The notes under the pieces: generated by a model
The model's input: only the letters and a program-made list of their open reading frames with translations
Database searches by the model: none
What the model was told of the DNA's origin: nothing
NCBI GenBank assembly: GCA_027943335.1
Contig: BSBK01000873.1
Span: forward strand, 124,001-188,000
Source of the DNA: Chamaecyparis obtusa
Lineage: Eukaryota > Streptophyta > Pinopsida > Cupressales > Cupressaceae
Direction of reading: 5' to 3'
Length of the DNA stretch: 64,000 bases
Shown: positions 15,640 to 28,706 of the stretch, one piece after another
Layout of the letters: each line of letters opens with the position of its first letter
Position numbering within the stretch: position 1 is the stretch's first letter
Made by a program: the position numbers and the translations under genes

Positions 15640-16720
15640 CTGCTTAAGGAGAATGGTAACATGGAGGACTGGAGGAAGGTTTGGATTCCCCAACTCACAC
15701 CAAAAATTAATTTTTTTTGGTGGACCCTTATGCATGGGAAGGTTCTAACCCAAGACAACCTAGTTTAAAGGGGCTTCTCCATGGTGAATAGATGTGCCCT
15801 ATGTATAAAAGAGGAAGAAATAGTGAATCGTCTATTTATCCACTGTGAGTATGCCAATAGCATATGGCAGGAGATTATTGGAAACTTGGGGGTCCCATGG
15901 GTCATTGGTTGGGATGTGCATTAATTCAGCTACTGGCGATCTCCTTCCAATCATCCTCTACTCCATCTGCTCTGGCGTATGATACTCCCCCATGTCTGCT
16001 AGGTGATTTGGAAGGAAAGAAACAATCAGATCTTCAGAGATGAGAGTACCCCTGCTGGAACCTGTCTCTAGATAGGTACTAGACTTCTGTGTGAGAATAC
16101 CTGGGTGGCCAACTAGAAGCTCCCCTCTGCTCCCCCCAATGCCTAGGAGGTTAGAACTGCTGATAAATGGAATATCCTATTGGGGTTCTCTCGATTTGAT
16201 GACACCAAGAAATTAGCCAGAAAAGCCACTAAATGGATGGCCCCCACCAGAGGATGGATCAAATTAAATTTTGATGGTGTTGTTAATACTAAGGGTCAAG
16301 GGGTTGGTGGGATCCTTCATGACTACAAGGGAAATTGCCTGATTGCTTTTGCTGGTCCCATTGAAAATGGCACTATTACCCAAGCTGAGGGAATGACCCT
16401 TTTATGGGGAATTCAAACCACTATTAATCTGAGCGTAAGACACCTAACTATTGAAGGGGACTCCAAAGTGGTGATTTAGGCTGTCAAAAGTGGGGCTAGT
16501 GTGGGATGGCGGACCAAACCCATCCTGCTGGAAATCAAAGCGCTTCTGAACAACTTCCAACACTGCACTATTGAACACATGTACAGAGAAGGAAATCAAG
16601 TTGCTGACTCTTTGGCTGCGATTGGCTTACATCAGCAAAAACTCACCAGCTGGAGTGGGGTGAATGACTTGCCCTTGATGACTCAGCAAATCATTAGGGA
16701 GGAAAAGAATTTGAATTAAT
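15640..16720 (+). pseudogene. 3' fragment of L1-like LINE ORF2: zf-RVT plus RNase H
   Basis: The upstream part reads like the zinc-binding domain after plant LINE reverse transcriptases: TPKINFFWWTLMHGKVLTQDNL, then CALC and a downstream FIHCEYANSIW. It is followed from about 16240 by an RNase H domain (WIKLNFDG, TQAEG, EGDSKVV, NQVADSLA) keeping the four acidic positions. In-frame stops after QDNLV, in the linker and after SKVVI show it is dead. The reverse transcriptase and endonuclease are missing, as expected for a 5'-truncated copy. Plant L1 elements carry this order (RT, zf-RVT, RNase H). Confidence 0.75.
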
Positions 16721-16739
16721 GTGCTCCACTGTCATGATT

Positions 16740-17128
16740 AATTTGCAATCCTACTAGATCACGTGTCGGCATGTTCGTAAGTTTTCTGAAATTATTAAAA
16801 TGAGCTCCCATTACGCCATGCAAGTTGATAATTACTTTCTAAACGTGCGATGTAAAGGCTGCCCAAATCAGGATGCCTATTTGGTGATTCTGGATAGCAA
16901 GTGTATCCTTGATTTTATTGCCAATAAAGGCACCTGTAGATCCATTAGATCTAGTGGTACGGTGCACTTTTTCTGAAGATTTCCTCAAAGCCAGTGCTCA
17001 ATGTATAACCCGGTTTTGGGGAAGTTTCCTCAAAACAAGTGGTTTTCCAATGTCTACAATTTTACTCGGCTCTCTGGTGTTTTGGCTTTACACTGGTGGA
17101 CAAAGATTTTGAGATGGGGGGCAATACT
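16740..17128 (+). pseudogene. upstream part of a broken, unidentified ORF
   Basis: Short open stretches in several frames. The last one, ending DKDFEMGGNT, becomes continuous with the ORF starting at 18166 once the solo LTR at 17129-18165 is taken out. No domain recognised. Confidence 0.35.
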
Positions 17129-18165
17129 TGTATGCACCCAAAAATGGTCGCCTAGACTTTGGGCCCCATTTATTTGATTTATTTATCTCTGAATCAGTTT
17201 TATCAATAATCAATATTTTCAACATTATCAATTTCTTGATCAAATCTTAATTTCGATCATATGTTGGATTTTTATCCTATGGTTTAACCATTTTATCCTA
17301 AGTCTTTATTTATTAAAAGGAATATTTCCTCCCCTTTTAATAAATAAAAAGCCCCCACTTTTCCTCTTATCTTAAGTTGCACAAATAAAGCATTATTCTT
17401 ATTTTCCAAAAAGGGAAAAAGCACTTTTTGTCTCATATGGACACAAAAGTCAACTCCTATTTTCCTATTGGAGGATACTTGTGCACATGGATTGCTCCTC
17501 TTTCAAGCTCCACCATTGATTAAGTCTTTTGCCTCTTAATCTCCATGGTCCATTCCTCCTCATTTCCTATAAAAGAAGAGCTCTCTTCTTCATTTATATC
17601 AATCTTTTTCATGCTTATGTTATGCTGTAGGTTTTCTAGGTGCATTTGGAGCTTTCTTTGAAGACATTTTGTTGCATTCAAGCTTTGAAGATCATTGTTG
17701 CATTTCATCTAGTTCATATTTGCTTTCATAGTTGCATGATGATGGCATTCTTAGTGTAGATTTCTTTTTATGCAATAGAATAATCTCACATAGTCTAATT
17801 AGGAAGGTTGTAATCCTTTGTACTTTCCTTTCATAGCTTAGTTTGTACTTGCATTTTCATAGATTAGCTTGTACTTGCATTTTCATAGATTAGCTTGCAT
17901 CTTCATTCTTAGATTTGCTTGCATTGCATTTCATTTTCATTTCATTCTATTGGGGATATTGGCACTCTTGCCCTTGTCTTCAATCTTGAATCTCTCATTG
18001 TGTGGTTGACTAGCAAGGTCATGAGTTTATAGCTCTAGCTGAGAGCAATTTTACAAATCTTGCAACTCCATGCATAGAGAGCTATGAGTCACTTTGTGAG
18101 GTCTCATTGCTGAGAAACCTTGCATGTAATGATTCATAGGAGTGTGGTCATATTTCTACCATACA
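17129..18165 (+). mobile_element. solo LTR with perfect target-site duplication
   Basis: Starts TGTATGCACCC, ends ACCATACA, and is flanked by ATACT at 17124-17128 and 18166-18170. A promoter-like CCTATAAAAGAAGAGC at about 17568-17583 is typical of LTR U3/R boundaries and suggests plus orientation. Excising the LTR plus one duplication joins the interrupted reading frame, independent support for the boundaries. Confidence 0.75.
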
Positions 18166-19611
18166 ATACTCTTCGCATTGAACCTGATAAGATTGACGAG
18201 GCCTTTTCTAGTGATGCTCTGGTCACTCATTACTATAAGGAGTGCGGGATTTGGGGTTTTATGGAGCGTATGAGAGGAGGACATGATGAGCAGATTTCAA
18301 AGCAGTTTGTCTCCACCTAGAATAACAGGAAGGTCTCGGTGGGAGGTATTCACTTTCAACTTAATGAAGAAGTTATCGCCAAAGCTACGGGGCTTCCTAT
18401 GACAGGGAGAAAATAAAAAAAAGCTAGCCAAACTCCAGACCCCACTAGCCTCAACCAGTTCTCCCGAGAGGGTGAACAACTAGTGAAGAAGCAGGGGAGA
18501 TTTAACAGAGAGGTGCTTCCTAACTTTTGGCCTAAAATCTTCCTCATCATCATGAAGTACTTCACGCTGGAGGGTAAGTTCACTGTCTACTACTATTACC
18601 ACCTACCTTTTCTAAACCATATTAGAAATAAGGATTTGATGTCTATTCCTTTTTACCTTCTACATTCTATTGAGAGAAACATTTTGGATATCAAGGATAA
18701 TTCAGACAAATCTATTCCTATTCTCCATTAGGGCCTCCTCCTCCATCTCTATCAGTTTCACAAAGCCATCTTCCTGGCCCCCCAACCCCCTCCTATAATT
18801 CAGGAAGTTATCCAAGATGTTTCTCAGGTCGAAGCTACCAAACCTACCTAGTCCTCTTCTCACTCCCTCCAAATTGTCCAGGAGACCAAACTTGTTGCGG
18901 TCGGAGGAAAGAAACGTAAAAAACCCCACAAGGAATGGATTGGTCAGGAGGATTCCTACATCTCTGACTTTGTGGATGTCAGAATTGAGTCTGAAAGCAC
19001 CCCCGACACTGACCATAAACATAAAATGAAGAAAGGCATGGATAGTCAGGTCAACATTGAGGTGGACCTTAGTGGTACCGATCATAGGCACTCAAGTAGA
19101 ATTGCTAAAAAGCAATGTAAGTCCAGGCTCAGGAAAACTACTTCCCGTGAGGTTTCTGGGAAAGATTCACCTTCTACTGAATCCCTGAATGATTCTTCTG
19201 ACCATCTGACTAGCCCCCTAAGGGTTGACACCCACCGCCGCTCCAGCCCCCAGAATTTGAATACCCCCATCAACCCCCCTGAGCCCCACCCTTGGGACTC
19301 TGAACAGAGAGTCTATTCCCAAAGACAACATAGCTCCCCCTGAGGTGACTTGCTTTAGAGGCGCCCTCAAAAAGAAATTTGTGGAGATGGACAGAGACAT
19401 TAAGGACCTAAAGAAGAACATGCAGAGGCTAGAGAATCACTGCAGATTGACCAATAAATTTGCCCTAAAAATTATGAGGAATTCAGCTACTACTTTGTGT
19501 CTTGTGTAGGAAAAACTGGCTGGTGGTGCTCTGACAGAGGATGAAGATAACAAAGATCTCTTCCAGTTTCTCCAAGAGGAATGGTCCAACACTCTCCTAT
19601 CCAAGTAGTTG
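18166..19611 (+). pseudogene. decayed ORF, retroelement- or plant-mobile-domain-like
   Basis: A broken frame reads EPDKIDEAFSSDALVTHYYK, then SVGGIHFQLNEEVIAKATGLP, then LPNFWPKIFLIIMKYF and a hydrophilic Ser/Pro-rich tail, with several in-frame stops. The hydrophobic middle with a 'GLP' motif resembles putative plant transposon/mobile-domain proteins, but this is only a resemblance. It ends at about 19607. The GC-richer tail to about 19950, ending in a TATCAAAACAATACAT stretch, could be a LINE-type 3' UTR. Confidence 0.4.
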
Positions 19612-22095
19612 GGGGGAAAAAATTAGTTTTTGTTATGGAGGTTTTTATTTTGGTTAATTACAGTTAGAGTTTCCCCTGTGTTGTGTGTGGGGACTTTGTT
19701 AACTTTTATTGTTTTGATACTAGCCCTCTGTAGCTCTGGAGTGGTAATACTCTGAACATTAATAGCTTTAGGCTTGTTTTCATTCTTTGGTTAGTTAGCT
19801 TCGTTAACTTTGTTTTTGATAGAGGCAAGTGTGATTGGTTTTGCTACTTTACTATTCTGTTTGGCTATCTCCATTAACATGCTGTTAATGTGCTTTTAGT
19901 CTTGTACGGGCCAGCACCCTCTTGCTTCTTTTTTCTATCAAAACAATACATATAAATTAAATATTATGAATTATCTTTCACTTTTTTTTTTTATTTGATA
20001 TGATTTCTAGATTTGTGTATTTTGATTAAAAAAAATGTACTCATTTTCAGATTTTTTTTGTTCTTTAATATTATATATATATTTTTTATAATATTAAATA
20101 TAGATGGTCAAATTCATCAATATAATTTGTATCATTGATTGTGGAAATATAAAAAGCATAGTGATATTTGTATTTATAGAAAGAGAGAAATGTTGAGTTA
20201 AATTATACATACTGTTATGTTAATATATTTTGTTGACCAATGATTTTTGAGGCCTGGTATACAAAGTAGTATGAAATCAAACCCAAAGGTTAATATAGTA
20301 ATGCCATTTGTAAAGCCAACTCAAAAGAATATTTTTATCAGATATTTATGTCTCATTTTTAAAATTTTAATATAACAAAATCTCTTTTTATATAAAGGTT
20401 ATGCTTTTAAATTATTGAAATATGTATAATTTAAAATAAGTATTATAGTTAATTAATCATGTAGTATAATTATAATTATAATAATTTTTTAATATAATAT
20501 TTAATTGCATATAAATTATAGACTTTTGTTAATTATAGTTCATTATTGATATAGTGTACAAATGTTTAATCACTAGGTATTTTGATAATGAAATATAATA
20601 CAATTTTGAAATCATCAATATAATTTTGAGGGAGTTTATGTTTTTTTGTAGGAACATGTTAAGCATGAAAATGATTCATTATATTGTTAAATTGGTATAC
20701 ATTTAAAAAAAATTGTTGTGTAAGTTATTATGTATAAGAACATGGAACATAATTTGTAGCATTGTTTGTAAAAATACAAAAATCATAGTTATTTTGGCAT
20801 AGCTAGAAAGTGAGAGATAGTGACTTTAAATAAATAGATGTTGATATACTATGAAAATGATACATTATATTTTCAAATTGACATATATAGAAAATCATAT
20901 GAGAGTACATATGCTCAATATTACATTTAAATTATGGTTTTAAGGAAGCTTAAAAGTTTGAACAATTATGGTTTGAGTTATTTGATCATCAAATATAGAT
21001 GTTTTGATACTGAGATCAAGTGCGAATTGGAATTCATAAATATAGGTCATAAGCCATTTATGTGCTTCAAGTTCAGTGAGTAGAAGTTGATAATCTTGTG
21101 TGGGATAATTGTAGCATCTGTAAAAGTGAATATTAAAGAGAATAATTTAGTTTGTATAGAGTATGTGGAAGAGTAAAATGAAATAATACATGAATATGTT
21201 TGTAATAAAAAAATGGACAAATTGTTGAGAAAATTAAAATAAAATCACGTAAAAAACTACTTGAATTTTGGAAGACCTTAAGTTTTTGTAGAGCCCAAAA
21301 TATTATATGTGATTAAAGAGAGCAATATTAGGTAGAATCTATATGTTTTTATTAGAATTTTTTGGGTTCAAAATTAATGATATAAAAATAAGTATTTATG
21401 TAATTTACATGTGAAACTAAAGAAAATATTGTTAAGATGGACATATTGTTTCTTTTCAGTATCTAATTTTAGTAAAGGAGAAAAAGAAAATTGAAGGGTA
21501 GTTTATGAAATGTTCATACCTCTATTTGTTATATCTTTAGGTAGATTGTTGTAGTAAAATTGAAATTAGCTATGTTGATTTATTGTGGATATGATTCTCT
21601 TTGCTTATTTTTAAAATTAGCATGAGCAAAAGGGTGGTGGCACGAGGAACATAACGAGGTGAACTATAAAAAATTAGCAAAGAATTAATTCAACTTAGAG
21701 AGCAGTAGTAATAGTAGATAAGCACATTTCATGTCTACCTCTATAATTAAAAAAAAAAACTAAAATCAATCCAGTGCAGACATTGAGTATCAAACAACCA
21801 TAAATTAGTTTTGGTAAAATCCAACACTAAAATGATCATATGTCATGCAGGGCCAAAAATAGTACTTCAAGTCTTAAACATACTTAAATTAGAAAATCCC
21901 ATCCAACAAAAAGGCTTGGAGATATCCCCACGATCTGGAGTCCCATTCCCATCCAACTACAAATTCATTTCATGTCCCATAAGTGCTTATACATCAACAA
22001 TTTGTATGAAGTATGTGGAAGAGTTACATGATATAATACATGAATATGTTTCTAATAAAAAAAGGACATATTGTTGAGAAAGTAAAACAACTAGG
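19612..22095. other. AT-rich intergenic DNA with degenerate dispersed repeats
   Basis: No gene recognised. Similar short passages recur near 20100-20220, 20580-20830 and 21000-21240 (each with a 'TTTTGATA..GA' start and a 'TTTGTAGCAT' core). A roughly 65-bp passage at 21170-21234 is repeated at 22006-22077. Confidence 0.45.
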
Positions 22096-23540
22096 GAGAA
22101 TGTTATGGAAGGAATTTCAAATAATTTGACTACATTAGGGGATGAAGAAATATTAATTGAAGATATAATAGGAGGCAACCCAACGACAAGGCTAAAGAGG
22201 ATGAAGTGACAATCGATGCTGCCGAGAACCTTGGAGAAGAAGAAGAAACCAAGGTAGCACAAGAAAAGGTACCAAGTAATCTATCTATAATAGTACAAGT
22301 TATAGACATAGAAACTAAACAAGAAGATGATGAAGCTCCACTCGAGCAACAAAAAGATACAACTGAAGACAAGGGCGAGGAGATTGGTAAGAAGACCAGG
22401 CATAGTGGTGAGGATACATAAGGTGAAGCACCCATTGAGACCACTAATGGAACTGATAATGTTCAAGGAACACAAATAGAGATAATGGTAGACACTTCTA
22501 CCATAGACACTAGGTCATAGTTCCTAGCACCAAAAATTGCAGAATCAACAACTAAGAAAAATAAGGAAGAAGAAAAATCAACTGAGCCACCCAAGACAAA
22601 TCTAGAACACAAGGCTCAAGTTTCTATTATACAATCTCCATCATCCAATGTTCAAGATAAAGAGAAGAAGAGGAAACAAGGAAGTAAGGGTTCGGTCACT
22701 CTTGATGAGATGATAGAAACACCAGCATGTGACCTGAGGACACTTGACCCTGAAGCTCTTAGGAAATATGGAGAGTTATGCACCCAGAAAGAAGCTCAAG
22801 AGAAGCTGAGGCAAGAACATAAGAACACCAAGGTGATAGAGGATGTGAAGGAAAACCTAATGCAAGTTTCCTCAAATGTAAATGTAGATGAATCAACCCC
22901 CATCATTGACCAATTTACACTGCTCACCGAGACCATCAATGGACCAAATAATGATGCAGATTAGATGATTGAAGAGAGAAGAAAATAAAAGATTCAGTAC
23001 AAACTTACTGAGAAGATTAGCCAAGTAGTGGCAGAAAATAAAGTCAAACTTCTTGAGGTAATAACCGAGCTAGATAGCATCATTCAAAGATTCATTACAA
23101 TTTTTTAGAAGTTATGCACTATATATACATTCACTACAGAGGTTAGTGAAAAGATAAAGTAATTAGATGAAGATCTCAAGAATAGTGCCACTAGTCTTAC
23201 AACCAAGCCTAATGCATTTTATGAGCATTATACAAAGGTTACAAACATTCAGTGGTTGAGACAAGAGTTAAGAAAGGAAGAGGAGAAGATGAGAGAACAT
23301 GTAACCGAGCTTCAGGCTGAGTTAGTACTCCACCTAAAGGTGATGCAAAAGCATGTGAATAAGGTAGGAACCACTTGCCACCCCTAATATTTTAGTTATT
23401 GAGAACAATTTTTATATGCACACCCAAGTCAGTTTAGAGAAAATTGCTTTAGAAAATCTTAAAGAGGAATGGGAAAACCTCTTGGATAGTCTTAAGAAAA
23501 CCCATAAGAATATCTTTGAAAAAATATAAGTACATTCTTT
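22096..23540 (+). pseudogene. decayed gag-like ORF of a non-autonomous LTR element
   Basis: Reading in one main direction, the passages are acidic and Lys/Glu-rich (ENLGEEEETKVAQEKV, LEQQKDTTEDKGEEIGKK, DLRTLDPEALRKYGELC, LRQELRKEEEKMREHVTELQ), with coiled-coil character, interrupted by stops. It lies directly before a purine tract (CAAAGGGGGAGAA, 23691-23703) and the LTR at 23704, so it is best read as the core of that element. No zinc knuckle or enzyme motif was seen. Origin from a host gene cannot be excluded. Confidence 0.4.
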
Positions 23541-23703
23541 GTCATTACTTTCAAAAAAGGGGGAAATATGTATATACACTAAGAGTGTGTACAAAGGGGG
23601 AGTTCACATAGTTCTACATTTTTTAGTTTACAAACTTTTCAAGTTCAAACTTTTATAGTCAGCATACACATATGTTTTTGATACTAACACCAAAGGGGGA
23701 GAA

Positions 23704-24865
23704 TGTTACTCCTAAGAGGATAAAGAGTTGACATTAGTATTCATCTATACACTCAGTAAATAGAGAAAGACAGTTCAATCAGTCATAACTATGCAACAGT
23801 CACCGAGTACAAGATTACCAACTATAACAGTCACCAAGTACACAGAGATTACCAAGTGTCAGTAATATATTGAGAGTGAGACTTAGCATTATCTAGTAAT
23901 CTAGAGTTTACATAAAATTTTGGAATGACACATGGTTTAAGGTGAACAACATTTTCCTGAGTTAGAAAATGGTTTATGAAGATCGGTGTGAATATTTAAT
24001 ATGGATGTAATGATTTAATGACTGATGATTCCTACGTAAAGATAATTTAGGTTAATCATTTGAACTATTGATCTTAGGTTTTATAAGATAGTGTCAAACC
24101 CTAATTAGGTCAAATTATTTGATATAAGTATTGTAAAGATGTCATTTTGACATGTATCACATGAAGTATCCTCCATTGGGAGACATCTGAAGATTTGATG
24201 GGGTAAAAATTAAAAGGATTTTGATAGAATATTCAGTTTATCAGAAATAGTTTAAGGCTATCGAGAAGTACAGAAAGACATATTCATCTCAACAAGGTAA
24301 TTTCATTATTCTACTTAATGGATCTGATATCAGCAATGTAAGTTGTTTTCTCATACAGATCACACATAACTGTTGCTCTCTAGCAATTGTAGTAGACTTG
24401 AAATATCCTAACAATGTAGACTTAACAGTCTTTTGTAGAATCTCTTTATCGAGCCCACACTTAATTATGTTGCTAAAATCCTCTAAATAGGTAAATCTAG
24501 TTGATCTTATTGTTACTCCTAATAGGGTGAGATCACCAAAAGTGATCAATCTTTGTAAGTCTTAACTGGCAACTTTATTTATGTAAAAGTGAAGTTTTGT
24601 GGGTTCCATCCCCACCACAATTTTTACCTTCTAACAAGGGTTTCTGAAATACCAAAATACATGTGTTTTGTGTATGAAATTCCATGTATGCTTAATTGAT
24701 TAGATTGCATGCATTTACATTTTAGCTATGTTATTGAGTGTATGGTGAATACTATTCATACAGTTTGTTAATGAACTACATGTTTACAAGGATTCAGTTT
24801 AAAATGTTTTAAGGGTATTAATTCACCACTCCCCTCTCAGTACACACCTTTCCATAATCCCAACA
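23704..24865 (+). repeat. 3' LTR of a decayed LTR retrotransposon
   Basis: Starts TGTTACTCC, ends AATCCCAACA, and is preceded by the purine tract AAAGGGGGAGAA. Near its 3' end it carries TTCACCACTCCCCTCTCAGT, a motif shared (in reverse) with the LTRs at 39669 and 44359. Repeated CAGTCACCRAGTACA passages lie near its start. No matching 5' LTR was found in the window. Confidence 0.6.
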
Positions 24866-25229
24866 CAGATAGGTAAATTTGAATGCTATGGTAGTAGATG
24901 AAATAAATAAATTTAAATGCTATAGAAATAAATAAAAAAGTAAAGTAAAGTAAAGAAAAATACAGTGATCATGCTCATCTAACAAATAATTAAGATGAGT
25001 ACAATCAACAAAATGAAAGAACAATACAAAAACTAAAAGGGTAAAAGAAGAAAAAGAAGTCAACAAAAAATTTGAGAGCAAAGAAACTGCATGAGAAGAA
25101 AATAAATGTAAAGGGGGAGGGAGAGAGGAGGGGAGAAAAATGGCCCCAAGAGGAAAAGTTAAAGAGACACAAGACAAGAGGAAGAGGAGGAATAAGGGGA
25201 GCGCAGGAGGCGAAATATGAGAGGTTCTA

Positions 25230-25600
25230 ACAATAGATAAGAGTTGAAATCGCAATGAACTCAAAATCCAACCTTCGTCTTGATTGAGGGTAGAAGGGTG
25301 GTTATTGATTTCAACAGCCTCCTTAAGTTTTCTTTTGAAAAAAAATGTCTTTTTTAGAAAATATTTGGGAAATTTCAAGACAAGTGTGGTGCTCAGAGGG
25401 GGACAAGTGGTTAACAAGGGCTGATTTGAGAACATGTTCAAGCTTGATATCAACATAATGTTCTTTGATCCTAGCTTTAAACTAGCAAGCATTTTTACCA
25501 ATGTAAGGGATACCACAACAACACATAATTTTATAGACACAAGAATCAAGAAAGTTATCCTTAGGGCCTTTAAGGGAGGGGACACTATTTCAAAAGGTTT
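25230..25600 (-). pseudogene. Penelope-like element remnant: GIY-YIG endonuclease and C-terminus
   Basis: On the minus strand one frame reads CVYKIMCCCGIPYIGK, then ARIKEHYVDIKLEHVLKSAL and HHTCLEISQIFSKK. After a frameshift in a poly-A/T run the next frame reads KEAVEINNHPSTLNQDEGW. The VYKI..C.CG..YIG(K/E)T spacing, the R-I-K-E-H segment and the final EA-EI-HP-N-(N/R)-D-GW block are the signature of the GIY-YIG endonuclease module of EN+ Penelope-like retroelements. The reverse transcriptase was not seen upstream. One stop and at least one frameshift make it inactive. The 232-codon open frame running on to 24920 is only partly derived from it. Confidence 0.75.
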
Positions 25601-25921
25601 GGAAAGGCTTGAAGGCATAACAAATACAATTTTTCAGGAGAATCTTAGAGATCTTGAAGGAAATGTTTTAGATATAAGGAAGGGTGGTGGTAGGAGGCTT
25701 AGAGGAAGGGATTGGATTGGGCTTGGAGAAGAGGGTAGATTTATTGTGGTTAAAGAATCTGCTATGATTGGTTGGCTATTAGTAAATAAAATTAAAAATT
25801 GGCTAATTAAAAAGTCTTTCCATCTATTATTGTTATAATTCATATTATTTTTGAGACCTATGTTAGTTTTTCAAGTTGTTTCCTTTTTAATAACCTTTGA
25901 ACTTTTAATTTCAATGTGTGT

Positions 25922-26145
25922 AATTAGAGATTAGAATGCCGGTATTACCCATGAAAGCAATGACTCTATTGAGTTCTCTGTGGCTACTAGATTTGATGCC
26001 AACAATCAAATGGAAGCCCATTTCCTTCTTGTTGCTTTGATGAATGCTTGTGAATTGAGTTGGAAGAATATTACTTTTGAGATGAATGCTATGTTTTTAG
26101 TCTCTCTCTTGGATAGTGAGAATTATGAGGGTTCTTTTTAATATT
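25922..26145 (+). pseudogene. RNase H fragment, LINE-type
   Basis: A single frame reads ATRFDANNQMEAHFLLVALM then FEMNAMFLVSLLDSENYEG. The NNQ-E-A-LL--L motif and the spacing to a final hydrophobic block match the second half of plant LINE RNase H domains, although the usual EGDS aspartate is lost. A stop precedes the frame. It is short and decayed. Confidence 0.45.
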
Positions 26146-28638
26146 TAGTTTTGTTAGTTGATTGTCATAATTGATTTTTCAGACACTAAATTTTTTAAAA
26201 ATAATTGGCGACTTTTTGCTGACTTTTGAATTGGTCACTTGTAGATGACCTAAGTTGATTTATTGGCTTTTCTAGACATGTTTTTATTTGATGAATAAAT
26301 TAATATATGTATGAATTTTCTTTTTTTGTAGGATGATAATTTAAAGTGATTAATGATTATCATGTTAAGAACAGGTTATATGTTATAAAATATCATTATA
26401 TTTGATATGATTAAAAATTCTCGTGATGAATATTTTGCAAGTAAATTGGTTATTGGATTTCAGAAACTAACCTACTGATGAAAATTTTGAGTCAATCAAT
26501 TTGTTTATAGGATTTGAAGAGGGAGCGTGGTCAAGGTAGAAGAGCCTAGCTCCTTGGTAAGGATGAGTTTGGAATTATATGGTTAATTTACACACACCAT
26601 TTAGACATTTTATGAATTTTGAAAGAAGTTGAAATTTCTGTTTGTTTAAAATTTATTTATTTTAATTATGGGTAGATATCCTAGATTTAATTTTTAAACA
26701 ATATTATAATTAAATATGAATTTATTTATTTTTAAACAAAAATGAAAACTTGACTTTTATTCTGAAAATATCAGGTAACTGATTATCAAAAACATGGAGG
26801 CATTTCTTTGACTATTTAAAAATAGAACAGAAAATTTAATTGAGGGAGTGGTAATTTTAGAAGAATAAGTTACCTCATGCGTACAGAAGTCTTCCTAGCT
26901 TTAACTAAGGCGTTGATTGTAGATGAGGCACTTTACGTTTTGTACTTATCTAGGAGTTCTATCCTAATTAAGGGGTGTGATGAACACACAGTATGAAAAG
27001 GAGGAGTAAATATGAGAGGAAGAGTAAGTATTAAATAGGGGAGGAGATGTGTAGGGAAGAGGAAAAGAAGGTGACATACAAAAGTTTTGGGAAAAGGATA
27101 AAAAAAAAAAAGATAAATCCATCGCAAGAGAAATTCACTGCATAATCTTCAGGTTCCTTGCTATCTTTTAGTGTAGGAAATCAATTTTCTTTGAACCTTA
27201 ATTGTAATAAATTCTTTGTAATCTCCAAAATTATGTGTTTATCACTGGTATCAATGAGGAAGATCTTAATTAAAAAAAATAAAAATTCATGTTTGAATGT
27301 TTTCAAAACTAGGAGTTTTGTTAATTATTGATTGTGTCAGCCAATATCGATAACAATGAAGCTATGCCCAATTTGATTTCTGGCAATTTTTCTTTCAAAA
27401 TTTAGCACGCCACCAAATTTTACTTCCCTCTTGAGTGACATGCTATGCATTCTAGAAACATTTTTTTTAATGACGAATGCTTATTTATCTAGTCTGGCCT
27501 ATGTTTTGTTTGTCGTATACATATCATTTTGGAATTTTAATTCCCATAGGTGTCATCTTTAGTCTCTTCGTTATTTTCTTACAGGGTGAATCAACCACTA
27601 CAATGATAAAATCTTAAATTTTTAGGTAGAACCGAGACCACAGAATGTAATAGTCACTATCTCCAAAAAAATTAGAATATTTCCATTAAAAAAAGTCTCT
27701 AGAAACTTAAAAACAAAATCCAACTGCCAGGCATAAAGATAGAGTTTATAAAAAAAAATTGCCACCCTCCACATTAAGAGTTCTTCAATATGTGAAGCAT
27801 CTTTTTAGAATGTGGAATATTCAACCACTTTTTTGGAAATACCAGAATGTTTTAAAAGAAAAAGAAGAAAGAGGCAATTACGTAGGATTTTCGTCTTGGC
27901 TATGGCATTAGTTTAATACTTAGTTGTAGAAATTTTATACTAAAATGTCGCACTCCATCTGACAGAGATCAGTTTCGGTTTGGAACTGGCTATGAGATAT
28001 GTCCAAACCGAATTTGAAAAGTGGAGAGGGCGGCACATGTCAAGAAAGTTGACTGTGTATAGAGGCAAGAAGCGCACACTTTAGACATAGTAAAGTGTTG
28101 TGTTTTTGTAACTTTGCTTCTCCTAATCGGAAAACCCATTGTAGCTGCTCAGTTAACTTTATACCTTATTGTTTTTAAACATCATTTCTAATCCGACCTC
28201 TTCTTGACTGAATCAAATAAAATTCCACGCAGTCATCTCTATTGCTTTCCCAATGTTTTTCTTTCTAGACACACAGTCAATTGATTATTTTAGGGAACAA
28301 GATTTATCTTAAACCATAGATAGATTAGTTGAACTAAATTTTGAATTGTAATTTGCTATCTTAGTAAAAGAGAAATGTTTAAGTATCTTTTTTCTTGTTT
28401 TCATACGGGTTGTCGTAGATCTGTTTCATTTTAAAATTTATATTAAAGTTTAGTGTATGTAGCTATGGTTAATTGCTCAAATTTAGGACAGTTTAATTAA
28501 ACATGATTCTATCTTAGGTTTTACTAGACCTAGATCAAACAATTTGTTTATTATACTGTTCATTTCTATTAAAAAGTATTTCGTGAAGGGATATTTTGAT
28601 AAAATAAGAATTTGTTTTAGTAAGGGTGTTACATATAT

Positions 28639-28706
28639 GTTATTGGTTATTAGTTATTGGTTATTGGTTATTTGTTATTTGTTATTTGTTATTTGTTATT
28701 TGTTTT
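28639..28706 (+). repeat. heptamer minisatellite (TTATTGG/TTATTTG)n
   Basis: About nine or ten tandem 7-bp units, first mostly TTATTGG, then TTATTTG. One block changes into the other, as expected from slippage of a point-mutated unit. Confidence 0.85.

Noticed and set aside
24920..25618. 232-codon minus-strand ORF as a membrane protein gene
   Set aside because: Only a short part reads as Penelope-like sequence; the Leu/Phe/Ser-rich remainder is a translation of a purine-rich tract, not a designed membrane protein.
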